Assembly: GCF_036173065.1 (NCBI RefSeq)
Contig: NZ_CP108041.1
Span: forward strand, 124,001-188,000
Length of the DNA: 64,000 nt
From: Rhodococcus sp. NBC_00297
Lineage (GTDB): Bacteria > Actinomycetota > Actinomycetes > Mycobacteriales > Mycobacteriaceae
Direction of reading: 5' to 3'
Position numbers and translations under genes: made by a program. This document shows, one piece after another, positions 8,731 to 19,945 of this stretch. Below the pieces are notes generated by a model. It was given only the letters and a program-made list of their open reading frames with translations, ran no database searches and had not been told where the DNA came from. Position 1 is the first letter of the stretch. Each line of letters opens with the position of its first letter.

Positions 8731-9357
8731 ATGCACGACTACATTCGCGACGGCGACGAGATCTACCGGCGCTCCTTCGCGACCATCCGAGCGGAAGCCG
8801 ACCTGTCGGCGTTCTCCGACGATGTGGCGCAGGTCGTCGTGCGCATGATCCACGCGTGCGGAGAAGTGAATCTGGCGCAGTCCATCGCGTCGACGGCCGA
8901 CGTCGTGGCGAAGGGCCGTGCTGCGCTGCGCGCGGGGGCTCCCATCCTCTGCGACGCCACCATGGTCGCGTCGGGCATCACGCGCCGACGGCTCCCGGCC
9001 GACAACGAGGTGATCTGCACCCTCAACGCACCGAACGTCCCGGAGATGGCGCGCGAGCGCGGCACCACCAGAACGGCCGCAGCGGTAGATCTGTGGGTCG
9101 ACCACCTCGACGGCGCCGTCGTCGCGATCGGCAACGCACCCACCGCACTGTTCCGGCTCATGGAGTTGATCCAGCAGGGCGCTCCGCGCCCGTCCGCGAT
9201 CCTGGGTGGGCCCGTGGGCTTCATCGGCGCCGCGGAGTCGAAGGACGATCTCGTCGCCTCCGGTCTCGGCCTCGACCACCTGCTCGTCCTCGGCCGCCGC
9301 GGTGGCAGCGCCATCGCCGCGGCCGCCGTCAATGCCATTGCGACGGAACGCGAATGA
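8731..9357 (+). CDS. cobH: Precorrin-8X methylmutase CobH
   Basis: CobH moves a methyl group from C11 to C12, turning precorrin-8X into hydrogenobyrinic acid. The 208-residue length is typical of the family. Conserved segments include [14 protein letters not shown], in which a catalytic histidine is absent as usual at that place, and [15 protein letters not shown] with [13 protein letters not shown]. The open frame starts earlier, but TATCGT at 8719-8724 lies six bases before the ATG at 8731, pointing to a leaderless start. The stop overlaps the cobIJ start (ATGA). Confidence 0.94.
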   Translation: MHDYIRDGDEIYRRSFATIRAEADLSAFSDDVAQVVVRMIHACGEVNLAQSIASTADVVAKGRAALRAGAPILCDATMVASGITRRRLPADNEVICTLNAPNVPEMARERGTTRTAAAVDLWVDHLDGAVVAIGNAPTALFRLMELIQQGAPRPSAILGGPVGFIGAAESKDDLVASGLGLDHLLVLGRRGGSAIAAAAVNAIATERE

Positions 9358-10880
9358 GTGGCAAGCTCTGGGGTGTCGGTATCGGCCCGGGTGATCCGGA
9401 GCTGGTGACGGTCAAAGCCGCGCGGGTCATCACCGCCGCCGACGTCGTCGCCTTCCACAGCGCCCGGCACGGCAAGAGCATCTCTCGCCGCACCGCGGAG
9501 CCGTACCTGCGCGAGGGTCAGATCGAGGAGCACCTGGTCTACCCGGTGACCACGGAAGGCACCGACCACCCCGGCGGGTACGACGGCGCGCTCGCGGACT
9601 TCTACGTCGAAGCGTCCGAACGTCTGGCGGCGCACCTCGAGGCCGGTCGCTCGGTCGCGCTGCTCGCCGCCGGCGACCCGATGTTCTACAGCTCGTATCA
9701 GCACATGCACGTTCGTCTCGCGCACCGCTTCGACACCGAGGTGATCCCCGGCGTCACGTCGGTCAGTGCGGCGTCCGCGGCGGTCGGGGAACCGCTCGTC
9801 GAGGGTGACGAGGTCCTGACCATCCTGCCGGGGACCCTGCCCCGCGCCGAGCTCACGCGGCGACTCGAGGACACCGACTCCGCCGCGATCCTCAAGCTGG
9901 GCCGCACGTATCCCGCTGTGCGCGAAGCCTTGCGCGACAGCGGCATGATCGACCGCGCCCGCTACGTCGAGCGCGCGAGCACCACCGGCGAACGCGTTCT
10001 CGCCGCCGACGACGCGACGGACGTTCCGTACTTCTCCATCGCCGTGGTCTCGAGCCCGTCCTACGTGGTCAGCGAACCCGCTGCGTCGGGCGAGGTGGTG
10101 GTCGTCGGATTGGGGCCGGGCTCCGCCGAGTGGACCACGCCGGAGGTGCGCGGCGAGCTGCTCCGCGCCACCGATCTCGTGGGCTACACCACCTACATCG
10201 ACCGGGTGCCCGTTCGAGCCGGCCAGCGTCGACACGCGAGTGACAACCGAGTCGAATCGGAACGGGCCGAGATGGCACTCGATCTCGCGTCTCGCGGCGG
10301 TCGGGTCGTCGTCGTGTCCTCCGGCGATCCCGGCGTGTTCGCCATGGCCGCAGCGGTTCTCGAGGTGGCGGCGCAGGACCGATGGCGCCACGTTCCCGTG
10401 CGCGTCTGCCCCGGGGTCACGGCCGCCAACGCGGTCGCGAGCCGCGTCGGCGCTCCCCTGGGCCACGACTATGCCGTTCTGTCCCTGTCCGATCGCCTCA
10501 AGCCGTGGGACGTGGTCGAGCGCCGCATCCGCGCGGTCGCGGCGGCCGACATGGCGTTCGCCGTCTACAACCCGGCCTCGCGCTCGCGGACCTGGCAGGT
10601 GGAGGCGCTCAAGACGCTCGTGCTCGAGCACCGTGGCCCGGACACTCCCGTCGTCGTGGGCCGCGACGTCTCGGGACCCGAGGAGTCGGTGACCGTCGTC
10701 CGGCTCGGGGATCTCGACCCGGCCACGATCGACATGCGCTGTCTGCTCATCGTCGGAGCGTCCACCACGACGGTCGATCACACCGCGGACGGCCCGCGGG
10801 TATTCACGTCACGGCGTTACGACACCGTCGATCCCATCGCCCGCGTCGGGAGCGGCGCGGGGAGTGCGTCGCTTCAGTAA
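9354..10880 (+). CDS. cobIJ: Fused precorrin-2 C20- / precorrin-3B C17-methyltransferase CobIJ
   Basis: This 508-residue fusion carries two SAM-dependent tetrapyrrole methylases. The CobI half (about residues 1-240) starts [20 protein letters not shown] and adds the C20 methyl. The CobJ half (about 245-490) starts [19 protein letters not shown], contains [14 protein letters not shown] and VYNPASRSR, and methylates C17 with ring contraction. The fusion and its length match mycobacterial CobIJ. It begins inside the cobH stop (ATGA overlap), so cobH and cobIJ are one unit. The 3' end overlaps the convergent cobK by 72 bases. Confidence 0.94.
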   Translation: MSGKLWGVGIGPGDPELVTVKAARVITAADVVAFHSARHGKSISRRTAEPYLREGQIEEHLVYPVTTEGTDHPGGYDGALADFYVEASERLAAHLEAGRSVALLAAGDPMFYSSYQHMHVRLAHRFDTEVIPGVTSVSAASAAVGEPLVEGDEVLTILPGTLPRAELTRRLEDTDSAAILKLGRTYPAVREALRDSGMIDRARYVERASTTGERVLAADDATDVPYFSIAVVSSPSYVVSEPAASGEVVVVGLGPGSAEWTTPEVRGELLRATDLVGYTTYIDRVPVRAGQRRHASDNRVESERAEMALDLASRGGRVVVVSSGDPGVFAMAAAVLEVAAQDRWRHVPVRVCPGVTAANAVASRVGAPLGHDYAVLSLSDRLKPWDVVERRIRAVAAADMAFAVYNPASRSRTWQVEALKTLVLEHRGPDTPVVVGRDVSGPEESVTVVRLGDLDPATIDMRCLLIVGASTTTVDHTADGPRVFTSRRYDTVDPIARVGSGAGSASLQ

Positions 10881-11606
10881 CCAGGTCACGCACTTGTCGG
10901 CTGCCGGCACCACGGGAACGTCGTCCTGAACGGGCGGCCGTTCCACCATGACGACGGGGATGCCGCGCTCGCGGGCGGCCTGAAGCTTGGCCGACGTGAG
11001 CTTGCCACCGCTGTTCTTGCTCACCACCACGTCGATGCGGTGCTCGTCCAACAGCTTGCGCTCGCCCTCGAGGTCGAACGGCCCGCGTGACTCCAAAATG
11101 CTCGAGTGCGCGGGGACCTCGCCCTCGGGCGGATCGATGCACCGCACGATGAAGTGCCGGTCGTCCAGGGACGCGAAGTGGTGCACGCCCTGTCGGCCGA
11201 TGGTGAGCAGGACGCGGGCGAGAGCGGGTCGGTCGGCGAGTGCCTGCGCTGCCGCCTCCATCGACGGCACCGTGATCCAGTCGTCCTCGGCCAGCGGGCT
11301 CCACGGCGCGCGACGCACCAGCACCAGCGGCACGTCGGCCGCCGTGCAGACCTCGACCGCGTGCGCCGTCATCGTCGCGGCGTAGGGATGCGTGGCGTCG
11401 ACGACGTGCGTCACCTCGTGCTCCGCGATCCACTCGCGCAGACCGTCCACGCCACCGAAGCCGCCGATCCGCACCTCCCCCACCGGGAGCACGGGATCGG
11501 CCACTCGGCCGGCGAGCGAGGAGGTCACGGTGGTGCCGTGCAGTCCGTCCAGCTTGACCGCGAGCTGACGTGCTTCGGACGTGCCACCGAGAACCAGAAC
11601 ATGCAT
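10809..11606 (-). CDS. cobK: Precorrin-6A reductase CobK
   Basis: CobK uses NADPH to reduce precorrin-6A to dihydro-precorrin-6 (precorrin-6B). The 265-residue protein begins MHVLVLGGTSEARQLAVKL and contains the family hallmark THVVDATHPYAATMTAHA. TAAGGT lies seven bases before the ATG (11614-11619 on the plus strand), so the mRNA is probably leaderless with its own promoter. The next minus-strand gene upstream is cobM, 27 bases away. The last 24 codons overlap the end of cobIJ on the other strand. Confidence 0.92.
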   Translation of the reverse strand: MHVLVLGGTSEARQLAVKLDGLHGTTVTSSLAGRVADPVLPVGEVRIGGFGGVDGLREWIAEHEVTHVVDATHPYAATMTAHAVEVCTAADVPLVLVRRAPWSPLAEDDWITVPSMEAAAQALADRPALARVLLTIGRQGVHHFASLDDRHFIVRCIDPPEGEVPAHSSILESRGPFDLEGERKLLDEHRIDVVVSKNSGGKLTSAKLQAARERGIPVVMVERPPVQDDVPVVPAADKCVTWLLKRRTPRAAPDAGDGIDGVVTP

Positions 11607-11633
11607 TGGGGCGACCTTACCGGCCCCGCACGG

Positions 11634-12383
11634 TCAGTGATCGAGCCGTCGCCGGGCCGCCGAGTACAGGAAGCTGTCCGGGAAGCCCTCGGCCGACAAG
11701 ACGCGGCCCACGACCACGACCGCCGTCTTGACGATGCCTGCCGCCACCGTCGCGTCCGCGAGATCGGCCAGTGTGCCCCGCACGATCACCTCGTCCGCGC
11801 GGCTGGCGAAGGCCACCACCGCTGCGGGACAGTCGGATCCGTAGTGCGGCACGAGTTGCTCGGTGATGCTGTGGATCTGGCGCGCACCGAGATGAATGAC
11901 CAGTGTCGCCCCGCTCCGTGCCAACGTGGGCAGATCCTCGCCGTCGGGCATGGCCGTCGACAACGTCGACACCCGTGTCAACACCACGCTCTGCGAGATC
12001 CCGGGCACGGTGAGTTCGCGACCCAGCGCGGCCGCAGCCGCGGCGAACGCCGGAACACCCGGCACGATTTCGTAGTCCACGCCCGCCGCGTCGAGTCGTC
12101 GCGACTGCTCGGCGACGGCGCTGTACAGCGACGGATCGCCGGAGTGCACGCGGGCGACGTCGAGGCCGTCACGCGAGGCGGTGACGAGTTCGTCGACGAT
12201 CGCGTCGAGCGTCATGCGAGCGGTGTTCACGACGCGGGCGTCTGCCGGGCACGTGTCGAGCAGTTCGCGTGGCACCAACGACCCGGCGTACAGGCAGACC
12301 GGGCTCGACGCGATGATGCGGGCTGCGCGGACGGTCACGAGATCGGCCGCACCGGGTCCCGCGCCGACGAATCTGACGGTCAC
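11634..12383 (-). CDS. cobM: Precorrin-4 C11-methyltransferase CobM
   Basis: CobM methylates precorrin-4 at C11 with SAM, giving precorrin-5. The 249-residue protein begins (GTG) MTVRFVGAGPGAADLVTVRA and has the conserved CLYAGSLVPRELL, VHSGDPSLYSAVAEQ and IVPGVPAFAAAAAALG blocks. The GTG start at 12383 overlaps the cobL stop by four bases (GTGA), so it is translated with cobL. The frame stays open upstream inside cobL, but only this start matches the family N-terminus. Confidence 0.94.
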   Translation of the reverse strand: MTVRFVGAGPGAADLVTVRAARIIASSPVCLYAGSLVPRELLDTCPADARVVNTARMTLDAIVDELVTASRDGLDVARVHSGDPSLYSAVAEQSRRLDAAGVDYEIVPGVPAFAAAAAALGRELTVPGISQSVVLTRVSTLSTAMPDGEDLPTLARSGATLVIHLGARQIHSITEQLVPHYGSDCPAAVVAFASRADEVIVRGTLADLADATVAAGIVKTAVVVVGRVLSAEGFPDSFLYSAARRRLDH

Positions 12384-13576
12384 GCTGTCTCCTTCTTCAC
12401 GACGCTCCACTGCGTCACCGGCATCTGCGGACGCCACCCGGTGAATCCGCCGAGCGGTTCGCCGCGGTGCACCTGCAGTCGTCGCAGCAGACCGCCGTGC
12501 TGCGAATACCACTGCAGAAGTAGCGATTCCGACTCCGCGGTGACGGCATTGGCCACCAGCCGCCCACCCTCGGGCAGGGCGTCCCAGCAGGCGTCCATCA
12601 CACCGGGTTGCGTCGCGCCGCCCCCGACGAACACGGCGTCGGGTTCGGGCGCACCGGACAAGGAATCGGGTGCCGCGCCGCGGACGACGAGCGACGGAAC
12701 GCCCAGGGCGACAGCATTGGTCCGGATAGTGGCGGATCTGGACTCGACGCGCTCGAACGCGATCGCGGAACATGCCGGATGCGTGCGCATCCATTCGATC
12801 GCGATGCTTCCCGACCCGCCGCCGACGTCCCACAGACGTTCACCCGGTGAGGGCGCGAGGGCGCTGAGAGTCAGCGCCCTGACCTCGCGTTTGGTCAGCT
12901 GACCGTCGCCCATGTAGAGCGCGTCGTCGAGTCCGGGTGCGCGCGAGACGGTGTGGCCCCGCACCTCGAGCGCAACGACGTTCAGTGAGTCGACGTCGCG
13001 CGCGTGCACCCAGTCGGTGACGGGCAGCGCACGCACCCGCTCGCGCGGTCCCCCGAGTTGCTCGAGCACGGACATGGCACTGGAGCCGAGGTCACGGCTC
13101 AGCAGCAGAGTCGCGAGTTCGGCTGCGGTGCTCTCGTTCTCGGCGAGCACGAGGACGCGGCGTCGGTGTGTCAGGGCGGGCAGTACGGTCTCGATCGGCC
13201 TGTTCACCAGGGACACCACCTCGACGTCGTGGAGCGCCCAGCCGAGACGGGCGCACGCGAGCGACGCCGACGACGGGTGCGGAAGGACGCGCACCGCATC
13301 AGCACCGAGGAGCCGCGTCAACGTCACGCCGATCCCGTGAAACATCGGGTCACCGCTCGCGAGCACGCATCGCCGCGTACCGGCATGCTCGTCCAGGAGA
13401 CCGGTCAGGGCGGGCAGCATCGGGGTGGGCCACGCGATTCGCCGAGCCGCGGTGCCCGGCACCGCGTCGAGTTGACGCTCGGAGCCGAACAGGACGTCCG
13501 CGGATTCGACGGCGTCACGGGAGGTCGGCGACAGCCCGGCCCACCCGTCGGCGCCCACGCCCACGACGTCGATCAT
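12380..13576 (-). CDS. cobL: Precorrin-6Y C5,15-methyltransferase (decarboxylating) CobL
   Basis: CobL is a two-domain enzyme that methylates precorrin-6B at C5 and C15 and decarboxylates the C12 acetate. The N-terminal domain (from [17 protein letters not shown]) is a tetrapyrrole methylase with ASGDPMFHGIG. The C-terminal domain (from about residue 210) is a class I SAM methyltransferase with LWDVGGGSGSIAIEWMR and AVFVGGGAT. The ATG at 13576 overlaps the stop of the upstream SDR gene (ATGA), giving 398 residues, the usual length. SDR, cobL and cobM form one coupled unit. Confidence 0.94.
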   Translation of the reverse strand: MIDVVGVGADGWAGLSPTSRDAVESADVLFGSERQLDAVPGTAARRIAWPTPMLPALTGLLDEHAGTRRCVLASGDPMFHGIGVTLTRLLGADAVRVLPHPSSASLACARLGWALHDVEVVSLVNRPIETVLPALTHRRRVLVLAENESTAAELATLLLSRDLGSSAMSVLEQLGGPRERVRALPVTDWVHARDVDSLNVVALEVRGHTVSRAPGLDDALYMGDGQLTKREVRALTLSALAPSPGERLWDVGGGSGSIAIEWMRTHPACSAIAFERVESRSATIRTNAVALGVPSLVVRGAAPDSLSGAPEPDAVFVGGGATQPGVMDACWDALPEGGRLVANAVTAESESLLLQWYSQHGGLLRRLQVHRGEPLGGFTGWRPQMPVTQWSVVKKETA

Positions 13577-14355
13577 CGCGGCATCCGGCGCCAGATCGGA
13601 CGTGGGAGGACGCGCATCAGGGCGACGAGTAGGCGCAGACGGCCGGGCACCCACACGACGTCGGTCCGCGAGCTCAACGCGCGGACCACCGCGTCGGCCA
13701 CCTGGCCGGGTGTGCTCGACATCGGTGCGGGAGACATCCCCTCGGTCATCCGGCCGATGACGAAACCCGGTCGGATCAGCAGCAACCGCACGCCGGTCCC
13801 GTGCAGCGCGTCGGCGAGACCGGACGCGAATCCGTCCAGTCCGGCCTTCGCCGACCCGTAGACGTAGTTCGCCCGGCGGACCCGAGCGCCGGCGACGGAA
13901 GAGAAGACGACGAGCCGGCCGGATCCCTGCTCGCGCAGCGCCGTCGAGAGATGTGTCAGCATGCTGACCTGCGCCACGTAGTCCGTGTGGACGACGGCCA
14001 CCGCGTGCGCCGCATCCGTCTCGGCGCGCGTCTGATCGCCGAGGATGCCGAAGGCCAGGACCGCCGTGTCGATCGGCCCGTGAGCCAGAACTGACGTCAC
14101 GAGACCGTCGTGCGACGCCAGGTCGTCGGCGTCGAACTCGAGCGCCGTCACCCGACTCGCGCCGGCCGCGCGCACTCGATCCGACTCGGCGACCAGATCG
14201 TCGGACCGCCGGGCGGCGAGGACGACGTGGCGGCCGCGCGCGAGGCGCTCCGCGATCTCGAGACCGATGTCGCTGCGACCACCGAGGAGCAGCAGGATGC
14301 CGGTGCTCGACTGGTCGGGTGTGGTCAGGTCACGGCCGGCCGGTGGGTGGGTCAC
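13573..14355 (-). CDS. Short-chain dehydrogenase/reductase
   Basis: This 260-residue classical-type SDR has a Rossmann start [19 protein letters not shown] (near residue 20) and the catalytic [22 protein letters not shown], giving Ser, Tyr and Lys. The sequence resembles the actinobacterial group around DprE2 but without evidence for that function. M. tuberculosis has an equivalent SDR gene (Rv2073c) next to cobL. The stop overlaps the cobL start (ATGA), so it is cotranscribed with cobL and cobM, yet no SDR step is known in corrin synthesis. The start region is divergent from the next FDOR gene with about 30 bases between them. Confidence 0.85.
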   Translation of the reverse strand: MTHPPAGRDLTTPDQSSTGILLLLGGRSDIGLEIAERLARGRHVVLAARRSDDLVAESDRVRAAGASRVTALEFDADDLASHDGLVTSVLAHGPIDTAVLAFGILGDQTRAETDAAHAVAVVHTDYVAQVSMLTHLSTALREQGSGRLVVFSSVAGARVRRANYVYGSAKAGLDGFASGLADALHGTGVRLLLIRPGFVIGRMTEGMSPAPMSSTPGQVADAVVRALSSRTDVVWVPGRLRLLVALMRVLPRPIWRRMPR

Positions 14356-14387
14356 GGCGTCCAGTGTCCTCGATTATCGTGGCGGTC

Positions 14388-14789
14388 ATGCCCGCCACCC
14401 CCTCCTCGCTGAACGCCGACGCCGGAACCTTCCTCACCGAGCGTCATCTGGCAACGCTGGCCACGAAGCGTCAGAACGGCACACCGCACGTGGTGGCGGT
14501 GGGATTCACGTGGGATCCGGAGGCAGGTCTGGCGCGAGTGATCACGCGGGACGGATCGCAGAAGGTGCGCAACGCCGAGCGCGGCGGCTACGGCGCCGTG
14601 ACTCAGGTCGACGGGGCGCGATGGCTGACCCTCGAGGGGCCGGCGCGCATCCTGCGCGAACCCGACGCCGTGCGTGATGCGGAGAACCGTTACGCCCAGC
14701 GCTACCGGACGCCGCGGGAGAACCCGGAGCGCGTGGTCATCGAGATCACCGTCACCCGGGTGATGGGCTCCCAGTCGTTGCGGGACTGA
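14388..14789 (+). CDS. F420-type oxidoreductase, biliverdin reductase-like (Rv2074 type)
   Basis: The 133-residue protein has the split beta-barrel FDOR fold and matches the M. tuberculosis Rv2074 type in length and place, next to the cobL-SDR pair. Rv2074 is an F420H2-dependent biliverdin reductase. Key stretches are [28 protein letters not shown] (split here in the family pattern of two strands) and [11 protein letters not shown] near the end. TATCGT at 14375-14380 lies seven bases before the ATG at 14388, suggesting a leaderless start; a longer frame upstream is unlikely. Its 3' end overlaps the convergent TetR gene by 38 bases. Confidence 0.82.
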   Translation: MPATPSSLNADAGTFLTERHLATLATKRQNGTPHVVAVGFTWDPEAGLARVITRDGSQKVRNAERGGYGAVTQVDGARWLTLEGPARILREPDAVRDAENRYAQRYRTPRENPERVVIEITVTRVMGSQSLRD

Positions 14790-15342
14790 GCAATCGGGCG
14801 GCGGCCTCCCTGGCCGCCCGCGCGGTCTCGCTCGACCGCGTGATGGCCGCGGTGGTCTGAGCACCCTCGGCCAACAGCGCGATCTGCAGTCCCACGGTGG
14901 GCGACGCCCCGGCCGCGACGGCCAGCGTCGTGACATGGTCGATGAACGTCAGCTTGTGGGCGCGCGCGGCATCGGACACCGCGGGCATCGTGGCGCCGAG
15001 TTCCCCGAACGAGTTGATGAACGCGCACCCGCGGAAGTCGTCCTCGAGGAACCAGTCGTGCAGGAAGTCGAAGATAGACAACAGCTTGTCCCGCGGTGAC
15101 TCGTGTGCGCTCTCGGCCTCGTCGATGCGGCTGTTCCACATCGTCGTCCGGCCGTCGAGCACCGCGGTGACGATCGCGGACTTGGACGGGAACTCCGCGT
15201 AGAGCCGTTTGAGCGGAACGCCCGCCTCGGTGCGCAGTTCGTCCATACCGACGGCCTGCACCCCGTTGGCATAGAACAGCGTGTCTGCCGCCGAGAGGAT
15301 CCTGGCGCGATGATCGGTCTCCACGAACCCTCCTGTCGTCAT
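14752..15342 (-). CDS. TetR-family transcriptional regulator
   Basis: The 196-residue protein has an N-terminal TetR helix-turn-helix: [20 protein letters not shown] then [26 protein letters not shown]. The C-terminal ligand domain is of the type with [13 protein letters not shown]. It is divergent from an alpha/beta hydrolase gene, and two copies of a 16-base palindrome lie between them, so it most likely represses itself and the hydrolase. The open frame runs upstream through the operators; the ATG at 15342 is the first that leaves a normal TetR N-terminus. The ligand is unknown. Confidence 0.9.
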   Translation of the reverse strand: MTTGGFVETDHRARILSAADTLFYANGVQAVGMDELRTEAGVPLKRLYAEFPSKSAIVTAVLDGRTTMWNSRIDEAESAHESPRDKLLSIFDFLHDWFLEDDFRGCAFINSFGELGATMPAVSDAARAHKLTFIDHVTTLAVAAGASPTVGLQIALLAEGAQTTAAITRSSETARAAREAAARLLSPATTGSPSPG

Positions 15343-15355
15343 GAGCACTTGCGGC

Positions 15356-16282
<927 letters not shown>

Positions 16283-16284
16283 CG

Positions 16285-17043
16285 TCAGAAGCGGGACGCG
16301 TCGAGCAGTGACTCCGCGACCGAAGTGTCACCGAAGACGGTGAGCACGTCGAGTGGTCGACGACGGCAGAGCACCAGCAGCAGGTGCTCTGCCGTACCCC
16401 GCAGTGCCACATCGGCTTTCCCGTGCCCGCGCGCACTGGCGAGGACGTCGGCCCCGAGCGTGAACGTCCACTCCAGGTCGTCCACGTCCGTTCCGTGCAC
16501 GTGCACGGTGCGCCCGATCGACCCGGGCGTCAGGCGGTCGAGGAGCAGTCGGTGCGGATACTGCACCTCGGTCAGCTCGGCCACGGCGTCCGCGGCGGCG
16601 TCGGGATCGAGCGCCTCGGGCGCCTCTCCCCCGGCGGCGCGGACGGCGTCGGCGGCGTCGATGCGGTGCACGGCGACCTCGTGTGCCTGCCGTCGGAGCC
16701 ACCACGCGGCCGTGCGCGCGCCGACGAACGTCTCCACGACCGCCTCGGGATCCGTCGACTCGAACGTGGCGACCATCGCCTCCAGCGACGATCGGTACGC
16801 GGGGAGACTGTCCGGGCCCTTGGGTAACGATTCGACCTGCTGCTTCGCCACCGCGCCCGTGTCCGCACCCGGGCCCGCCAGGATCACCGCGTTCGCCCAC
16901 CGGTGGACCTTGCCCGTGTGTCGGACCACGTGCTCGAGCGTCCATCCCGGCACGGTGGGTACCGGCGCCGTCAGCGCCTCGACAGGCATCGACGCGAGGC
17001 GGTCGCCCTCGCGTCGCAGTGTGGCGAGGAGGTCGAGGCTCAT
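16285..17043 (-). CDS. Maleylpyruvate isomerase/mycothiol-S-transferase-like (DinB-fold) protein
   Basis: This 252-residue protein has the mycothiol-dependent maleylpyruvate isomerase N-terminal DinB-like helical bundle ([20 protein letters not shown], then [20 protein letters not shown] with metal-site histidines) and an MDMPI C-terminal domain. Members of the TIGR03083 group may transfer or use mycothiol, and mshC is encoded in this window, but no substrate can be named. The ATG at 17043 overlaps the stop of the upstream M24 peptidase gene (ATGA); the longer open frame lies inside that gene. Confidence 0.85.
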   Translation of the reverse strand: MSLDLLATLRREGDRLASMPVEALTAPVPTVPGWTLEHVVRHTGKVHRWANAVILAGPGADTGAVAKQQVESLPKGPDSLPAYRSSLEAMVATFESTDPEAVVETFVGARTAAWWLRRQAHEVAVHRIDAADAVRAAGGEAPEALDPDAAADAVAELTEVQYPHRLLLDRLTPGSIGRTVHVHGTDVDDLEWTFTLGADVLASARGHGKADVALRGTAEHLLLVLCRRRPLDVLTVFGDTSVAESLLDASRF

Positions 17044-18164
17044 CGCACCTGAAGCACGGTCAGGCCGTGCGGCCGCGTGTTGACCGACTCGCAGCCCTCC
17101 GGAGTCACGATGACGATGTCCTCGATGCGGGCGCCCCACTCGCCGGTGAAGTACACCCCCGGCTCGATGCTGAACGCCATCCCCACCTCGAGCGGAATGT
17201 CGTTGCCCGCCACGATGTACGGCTCCTCGTGCACCGAGAGGCCGATGCCGTGCCCGGTGCGGTGCACGAAGACGTCGCCGTAGCCGGCGTCGACCAGGAT
17301 GTCGCGTGCGGCGGCGTCGATCGACTCCGCGGTGACTCCGGGACGGACTGCATCGACGGCTGCCTGCTGCGCGCGCTCGAGGACCGCCACGGTCGCAGCG
17401 ACCGAGTCCGACGGCTCGCCGATGCTGTAGGTCCGGGTGGAGTCCGAGTTGTAGCCCGGCTCGACGGGGCCACCGATGTCGATGACGACGACGTCGCCCT
17501 CCTCGATGACGCGCTCGGACACCTCGTGGTGCGGGTCGGCGCCGTGCGGGCCCGAGCCGACGATGACGAACGCCGCCTCGGTGTGTCCCTCCTCGAGGAT
17601 CGCGGCCGAGATGTCGGCAGCGACCTGCGCTTCGGTGCGCCCGGCCGCGAGGAACTCGCCCATGCGCGCGTGGACGCGGTCGATGGCGGCGCCCGCCGTG
17701 CGCAACGCGCCGATCTCCGCGTCGTCCTTGGTCATCCGGAGCTCGCGCAGGACCGCCGTCGCCAGGACGGGCATCGCGCCGAGCGCCTCGGTCAGCGGAA
17801 CGAGATGCAGGGCGGGCATGGCGTCGGTGACAGCGGTCCGGGCCGGGCCGGGAAGCAGCGCCGCGACTGCCTGATGCGGATTCACGCCGTCGACCCAGTC
17901 CCGCAGCTCGATTCCCAGGTCGGCCGCGGCCGAGTCCTTCAACGCCGCCAATTCGATGCGAGGCACCACCACCGACGCGGGCGTGCCGTCCGCCGGGACG
18001 ACGAGGCAGGTCAGACGCTCGAACGACTCGGCGCGCGAGCCGAGCAGATAGCGCAGGTCGGGTCCGGGCGTGATCAGCAGCGCGTCGAGACCGGCCTCGG
18101 CAGCGAGAGCCGCCGCTCGGTCGAGGCGGGTGCGATACACGGAGGAGGGAAACCGAGACGTCAT
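17040..18164 (-). CDS. pepE: M24-family Xaa-Pro dipeptidase/aminopeptidase
   Basis: The 374-residue protein has a creatinase-type N-domain and an M24 metallopeptidase C-domain (from about residue 155). Metal-binding motifs are [21 protein letters not shown] (two aspartates), [16 protein letters not shown] (histidine) and two glutamates in the last 50 residues. Such enzymes release the N-terminal residue before proline or split Xaa-Pro dipeptides in the cytosol. M. tuberculosis PepE (Rv2089c) lies at the same place. TAGCCT lies six bases before the ATG (18171-18176), suggesting a leaderless mRNA. It is coupled to the following DinB-fold gene. Confidence 0.88.
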   Translation of the reverse strand: MTSRFPSSVYRTRLDRAAALAAEAGLDALLITPGPDLRYLLGSRAESFERLTCLVVPADGTPASVVVPRIELAALKDSAAADLGIELRDWVDGVNPHQAVAALLPGPARTAVTDAMPALHLVPLTEALGAMPVLATAVLRELRMTKDDAEIGALRTAGAAIDRVHARMGEFLAAGRTEAQVAADISAAILEEGHTEAAFVIVGSGPHGADPHHEVSERVIEEGDVVVIDIGGPVEPGYNSDSTRTYSIGEPSDSVAATVAVLERAQQAAVDAVRPGVTAESIDAAARDILVDAGYGDVFVHRTGHGIGLSVHEEPYIVAGNDIPLEVGMAFSIEPGVYFTGEWGARIEDIVIVTPEGCESVNTRPHGLTVLQVR

Positions 18165-18215
18165 GACGCCAGGCTATCGACTCCGGTGCCGCCTACATGC
18201 GGCAGGATGTGGCGC

Positions 18216-19169
18216 ATGACGGCCGAGAGCAGAGACACGGTACTTCTCCTCGATGCGGCGAGCCTGTGGTTCCGGGCCTTCCACGCGTTGCCCGAATCGA
18301 TCACGGCGCCCGACGGTCGGCCGGTGAACGCGGTGCGTGGTTTCACCGACATGGTCGCGTCCCTCGTCACGCGGACGGGTGCGTCCCGACTGGCCGTCTG
18401 CCTCGACCTCGACTGGCGTCCCACCTTCCGGGTCGATCTGGTGCCGTCCTACAAGGCGCATCGGGTGCTCACCGAGTCCGCTGCGGGCCCGGACGCGGAG
18501 GAGGCACCCGACGCACTGGGTCCGCAGGTGAACCTGATCCTGGAGATCCTCGAGGCCGCGGGCATCGCGACGGCCGGAGCGGAGGGTCTCGAGGCGGACG
18601 ACGTGTTGGGAACCCTCGCCGCCACCGAGCGCGACGGCACCGTGGTGGTGGTCAGCGGAGACCGCGACCTGTTGCAGGTCGTCTCCGACGATCCGGTTCC
18701 GGTGCGTGTGCTCTACGCGGGACGCGGACTGGCGAAAGCCGAGCTGTTCGGCCCGACAGAAGTGGCCGAGAAGTACGGGGTGCCCGCGGACCGACCCGGG
18801 CCGGGCTACGCGGAACTCGCACTGCTGCGCGGTGATTCGTCCGACGGGCTGCCCGGGGTGAAGGGCGTCGGGGAGAAGACCGCGGCGTCCCTCATGCAGA
18901 AGTTCGGCTCCCTCGAGTCGTTGCTCGCCGCCGCCGACTCGGGCGACCCCGAGATGTCGGCCGGGGTGCGCGCGAAGATCCAGAGCTCCCGCGACTACAT
19001 CGACGCCGCACTCCCGGTGGTACGGGTGGTGACCGATGCGGACATCATCTGGTCGCGCCCCGACGTGCTGCCGCACGAGCCCGTCGATCCGGAACGCCTC
19101 GCGGCGCTCGCCGAGGAACTCGGCGTGCAGAACTCCGTCGGCCGCCTTCTCACCGCGATGGCGCGGTGA
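18216..19169 (+). CDS. 5'-3' exonuclease (PolA-like FEN domain only)
   Basis: The 317-residue protein is the free-standing 5'-nuclease domain of the DNA polymerase I type. It has the acidic metal site ([52 protein letters not shown]) and the helix-hairpin-helix segment [16 protein letters not shown]. No polymerase domain follows. It likely removes flaps or RNA primers in repair. The equivalent M. tuberculosis gene is Rv2090. The long upstream frame is the antisense of the M24 gene; the ATG at 18216 has CAGGAT, a near -10 box, seven bases before it. Confidence 0.9.
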   Translation: MTAESRDTVLLLDAASLWFRAFHALPESITAPDGRPVNAVRGFTDMVASLVTRTGASRLAVCLDLDWRPTFRVDLVPSYKAHRVLTESAAGPDAEEAPDALGPQVNLILEILEAAGIATAGAEGLEADDVLGTLAATERDGTVVVVSGDRDLLQVVSDDPVPVRVLYAGRGLAKAELFGPTEVAEKYGVPADRPGPGYAELALLRGDSSDGLPGVKGVGEKTAASLMQKFGSLESLLAAADSGDPEMSAGVRAKIQSSRDYIDAALPVVRVVTDADIIWSRPDVLPHEPVDPERLAALAEELGVQNSVGRLLTAMAR

Positions 19170-19170
19170 G

Positions 19171-19896
19171 CTACTGGGGCCGGCCGACCTCGTAGGTGCC
19201 CTGGTCGTCCTTGACGGTCACGGTCACCGAGCGCGCCTCACCGTCCACCGTCAGGTCGCAGGAGAAGGTCGTGTTCGCCTCCACCTTCTGACCCGACGGG
19301 CAGGACACCGCGGAGACGTCGATCGCGCCGTAGGACTCCGTCACGATCTTGGCCACCCCGCTCTGCACCGCGGAGTTGTCCAGGGTGTCGCCGCCCAGCG
19401 ACGTGGCCGCGTAGATCCCACCCGCCACGACGATCGCGGCGATGACGACGCCGCCCACGATGAACGGCACCTTCGACTGCTTCTGCGCCGGCGCGGCGTT
19501 CCACTGCTGGTTGCCCTGCGGGTAACCCGGCTGTCCGTAGGGCTGCTGGCCGTACTGGGGCTGCTGGCCGTAGGGCTGTTGGCCGTAAGGCTGCTGGCCG
19601 TACTGGGGCTGCTGGCCATAGGGCTGTTGGCCGTACTGGGGCTGCTGGCCGTAAGGCTGCTGCCCGTACTGGGGTTGCTGACCGTAGGCCTGCTGGTCGT
19701 AGCCCGGCTGCTGACCATAGGGCTGTTGACCGTAGGGCTGCTGACCGTAGGGCTGCTGACCATAGGGCTGCTGACCGTAGGGCTGTTGACCGTAGGCCTG
19801 CTGGTCGTAGCCCGGCTGCTGTCCGCTCGGGTACTGGCTGGTGGGCGTGTCCTCACCGGCCGAGGAACGGTCGTCGGGGTTGTACGGGCCGCTCAT
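19171..19896 (-). CDS. PYGQQ-repeat membrane protein with DUF4333 domain
   Basis: The 241-residue protein has three parts. Residues about 20-125 are low complexity, built from [11 protein letters not shown] and PGYDQQ units. A single membrane helix follows ([21 protein letters not shown]). The C-terminal 75 residues are a DUF4333 domain outside the cell, with two cysteines (VSCPSGQ and FSCDLTV) that could form a disulfide. The function is unknown. Two ATGs are adjacent; the one at 19896 has GGAGG five bases before it and is preferred. M. tuberculosis Rv2091c holds the same position between the exonuclease gene and helY. Confidence 0.82.
   Translation of the reverse strand: MSGPYNPDDRSSAGEDTPTSQYPSGQQPGYDQQAYGQQPYGQQPYGQQPYGQQPYGQQPYGQQPGYDQQAYGQQPQYGQQPYGQQPQYGQQPYGQQPQYGQQPYGQQPYGQQPQYGQQPYGQPGYPQGNQQWNAAPAQKQSKVPFIVGGVVIAAIVVAGGIYAATSLGGDTLDNSAVQSGVAKIVTESYGAIDVSAVSCPSGQKVEANTTFSCDLTVDGEARSVTVTVKDDQGTYEVGRPQ
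19525..19822. repeat. In-gene tandem repeats encoding PYGQQ units
   Basis: About 300 bases of imperfect 15- and 18-base direct repeats of the CTGCTGGCCGTA / GGGCTG type encode the Gln/Tyr/Gly-rich stalk of the DUF4333 protein. Units differ at single bases, so the array is old enough to have drifted, yet long runs of near-identical units remain and copy number may vary between strains. Confidence 0.85.
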
Positions 19897-19945
19897 CATC
19901 GCCTCCGGTGGGTGCCTGTGGTGACTGCTGTGACTGTGGAGACCA

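Noticed and set aside
19525..19822. CRISPR-like repeat array
   Set aside because: The repeats are contiguous, lack spacers and encode the Gln-rich part of a protein.
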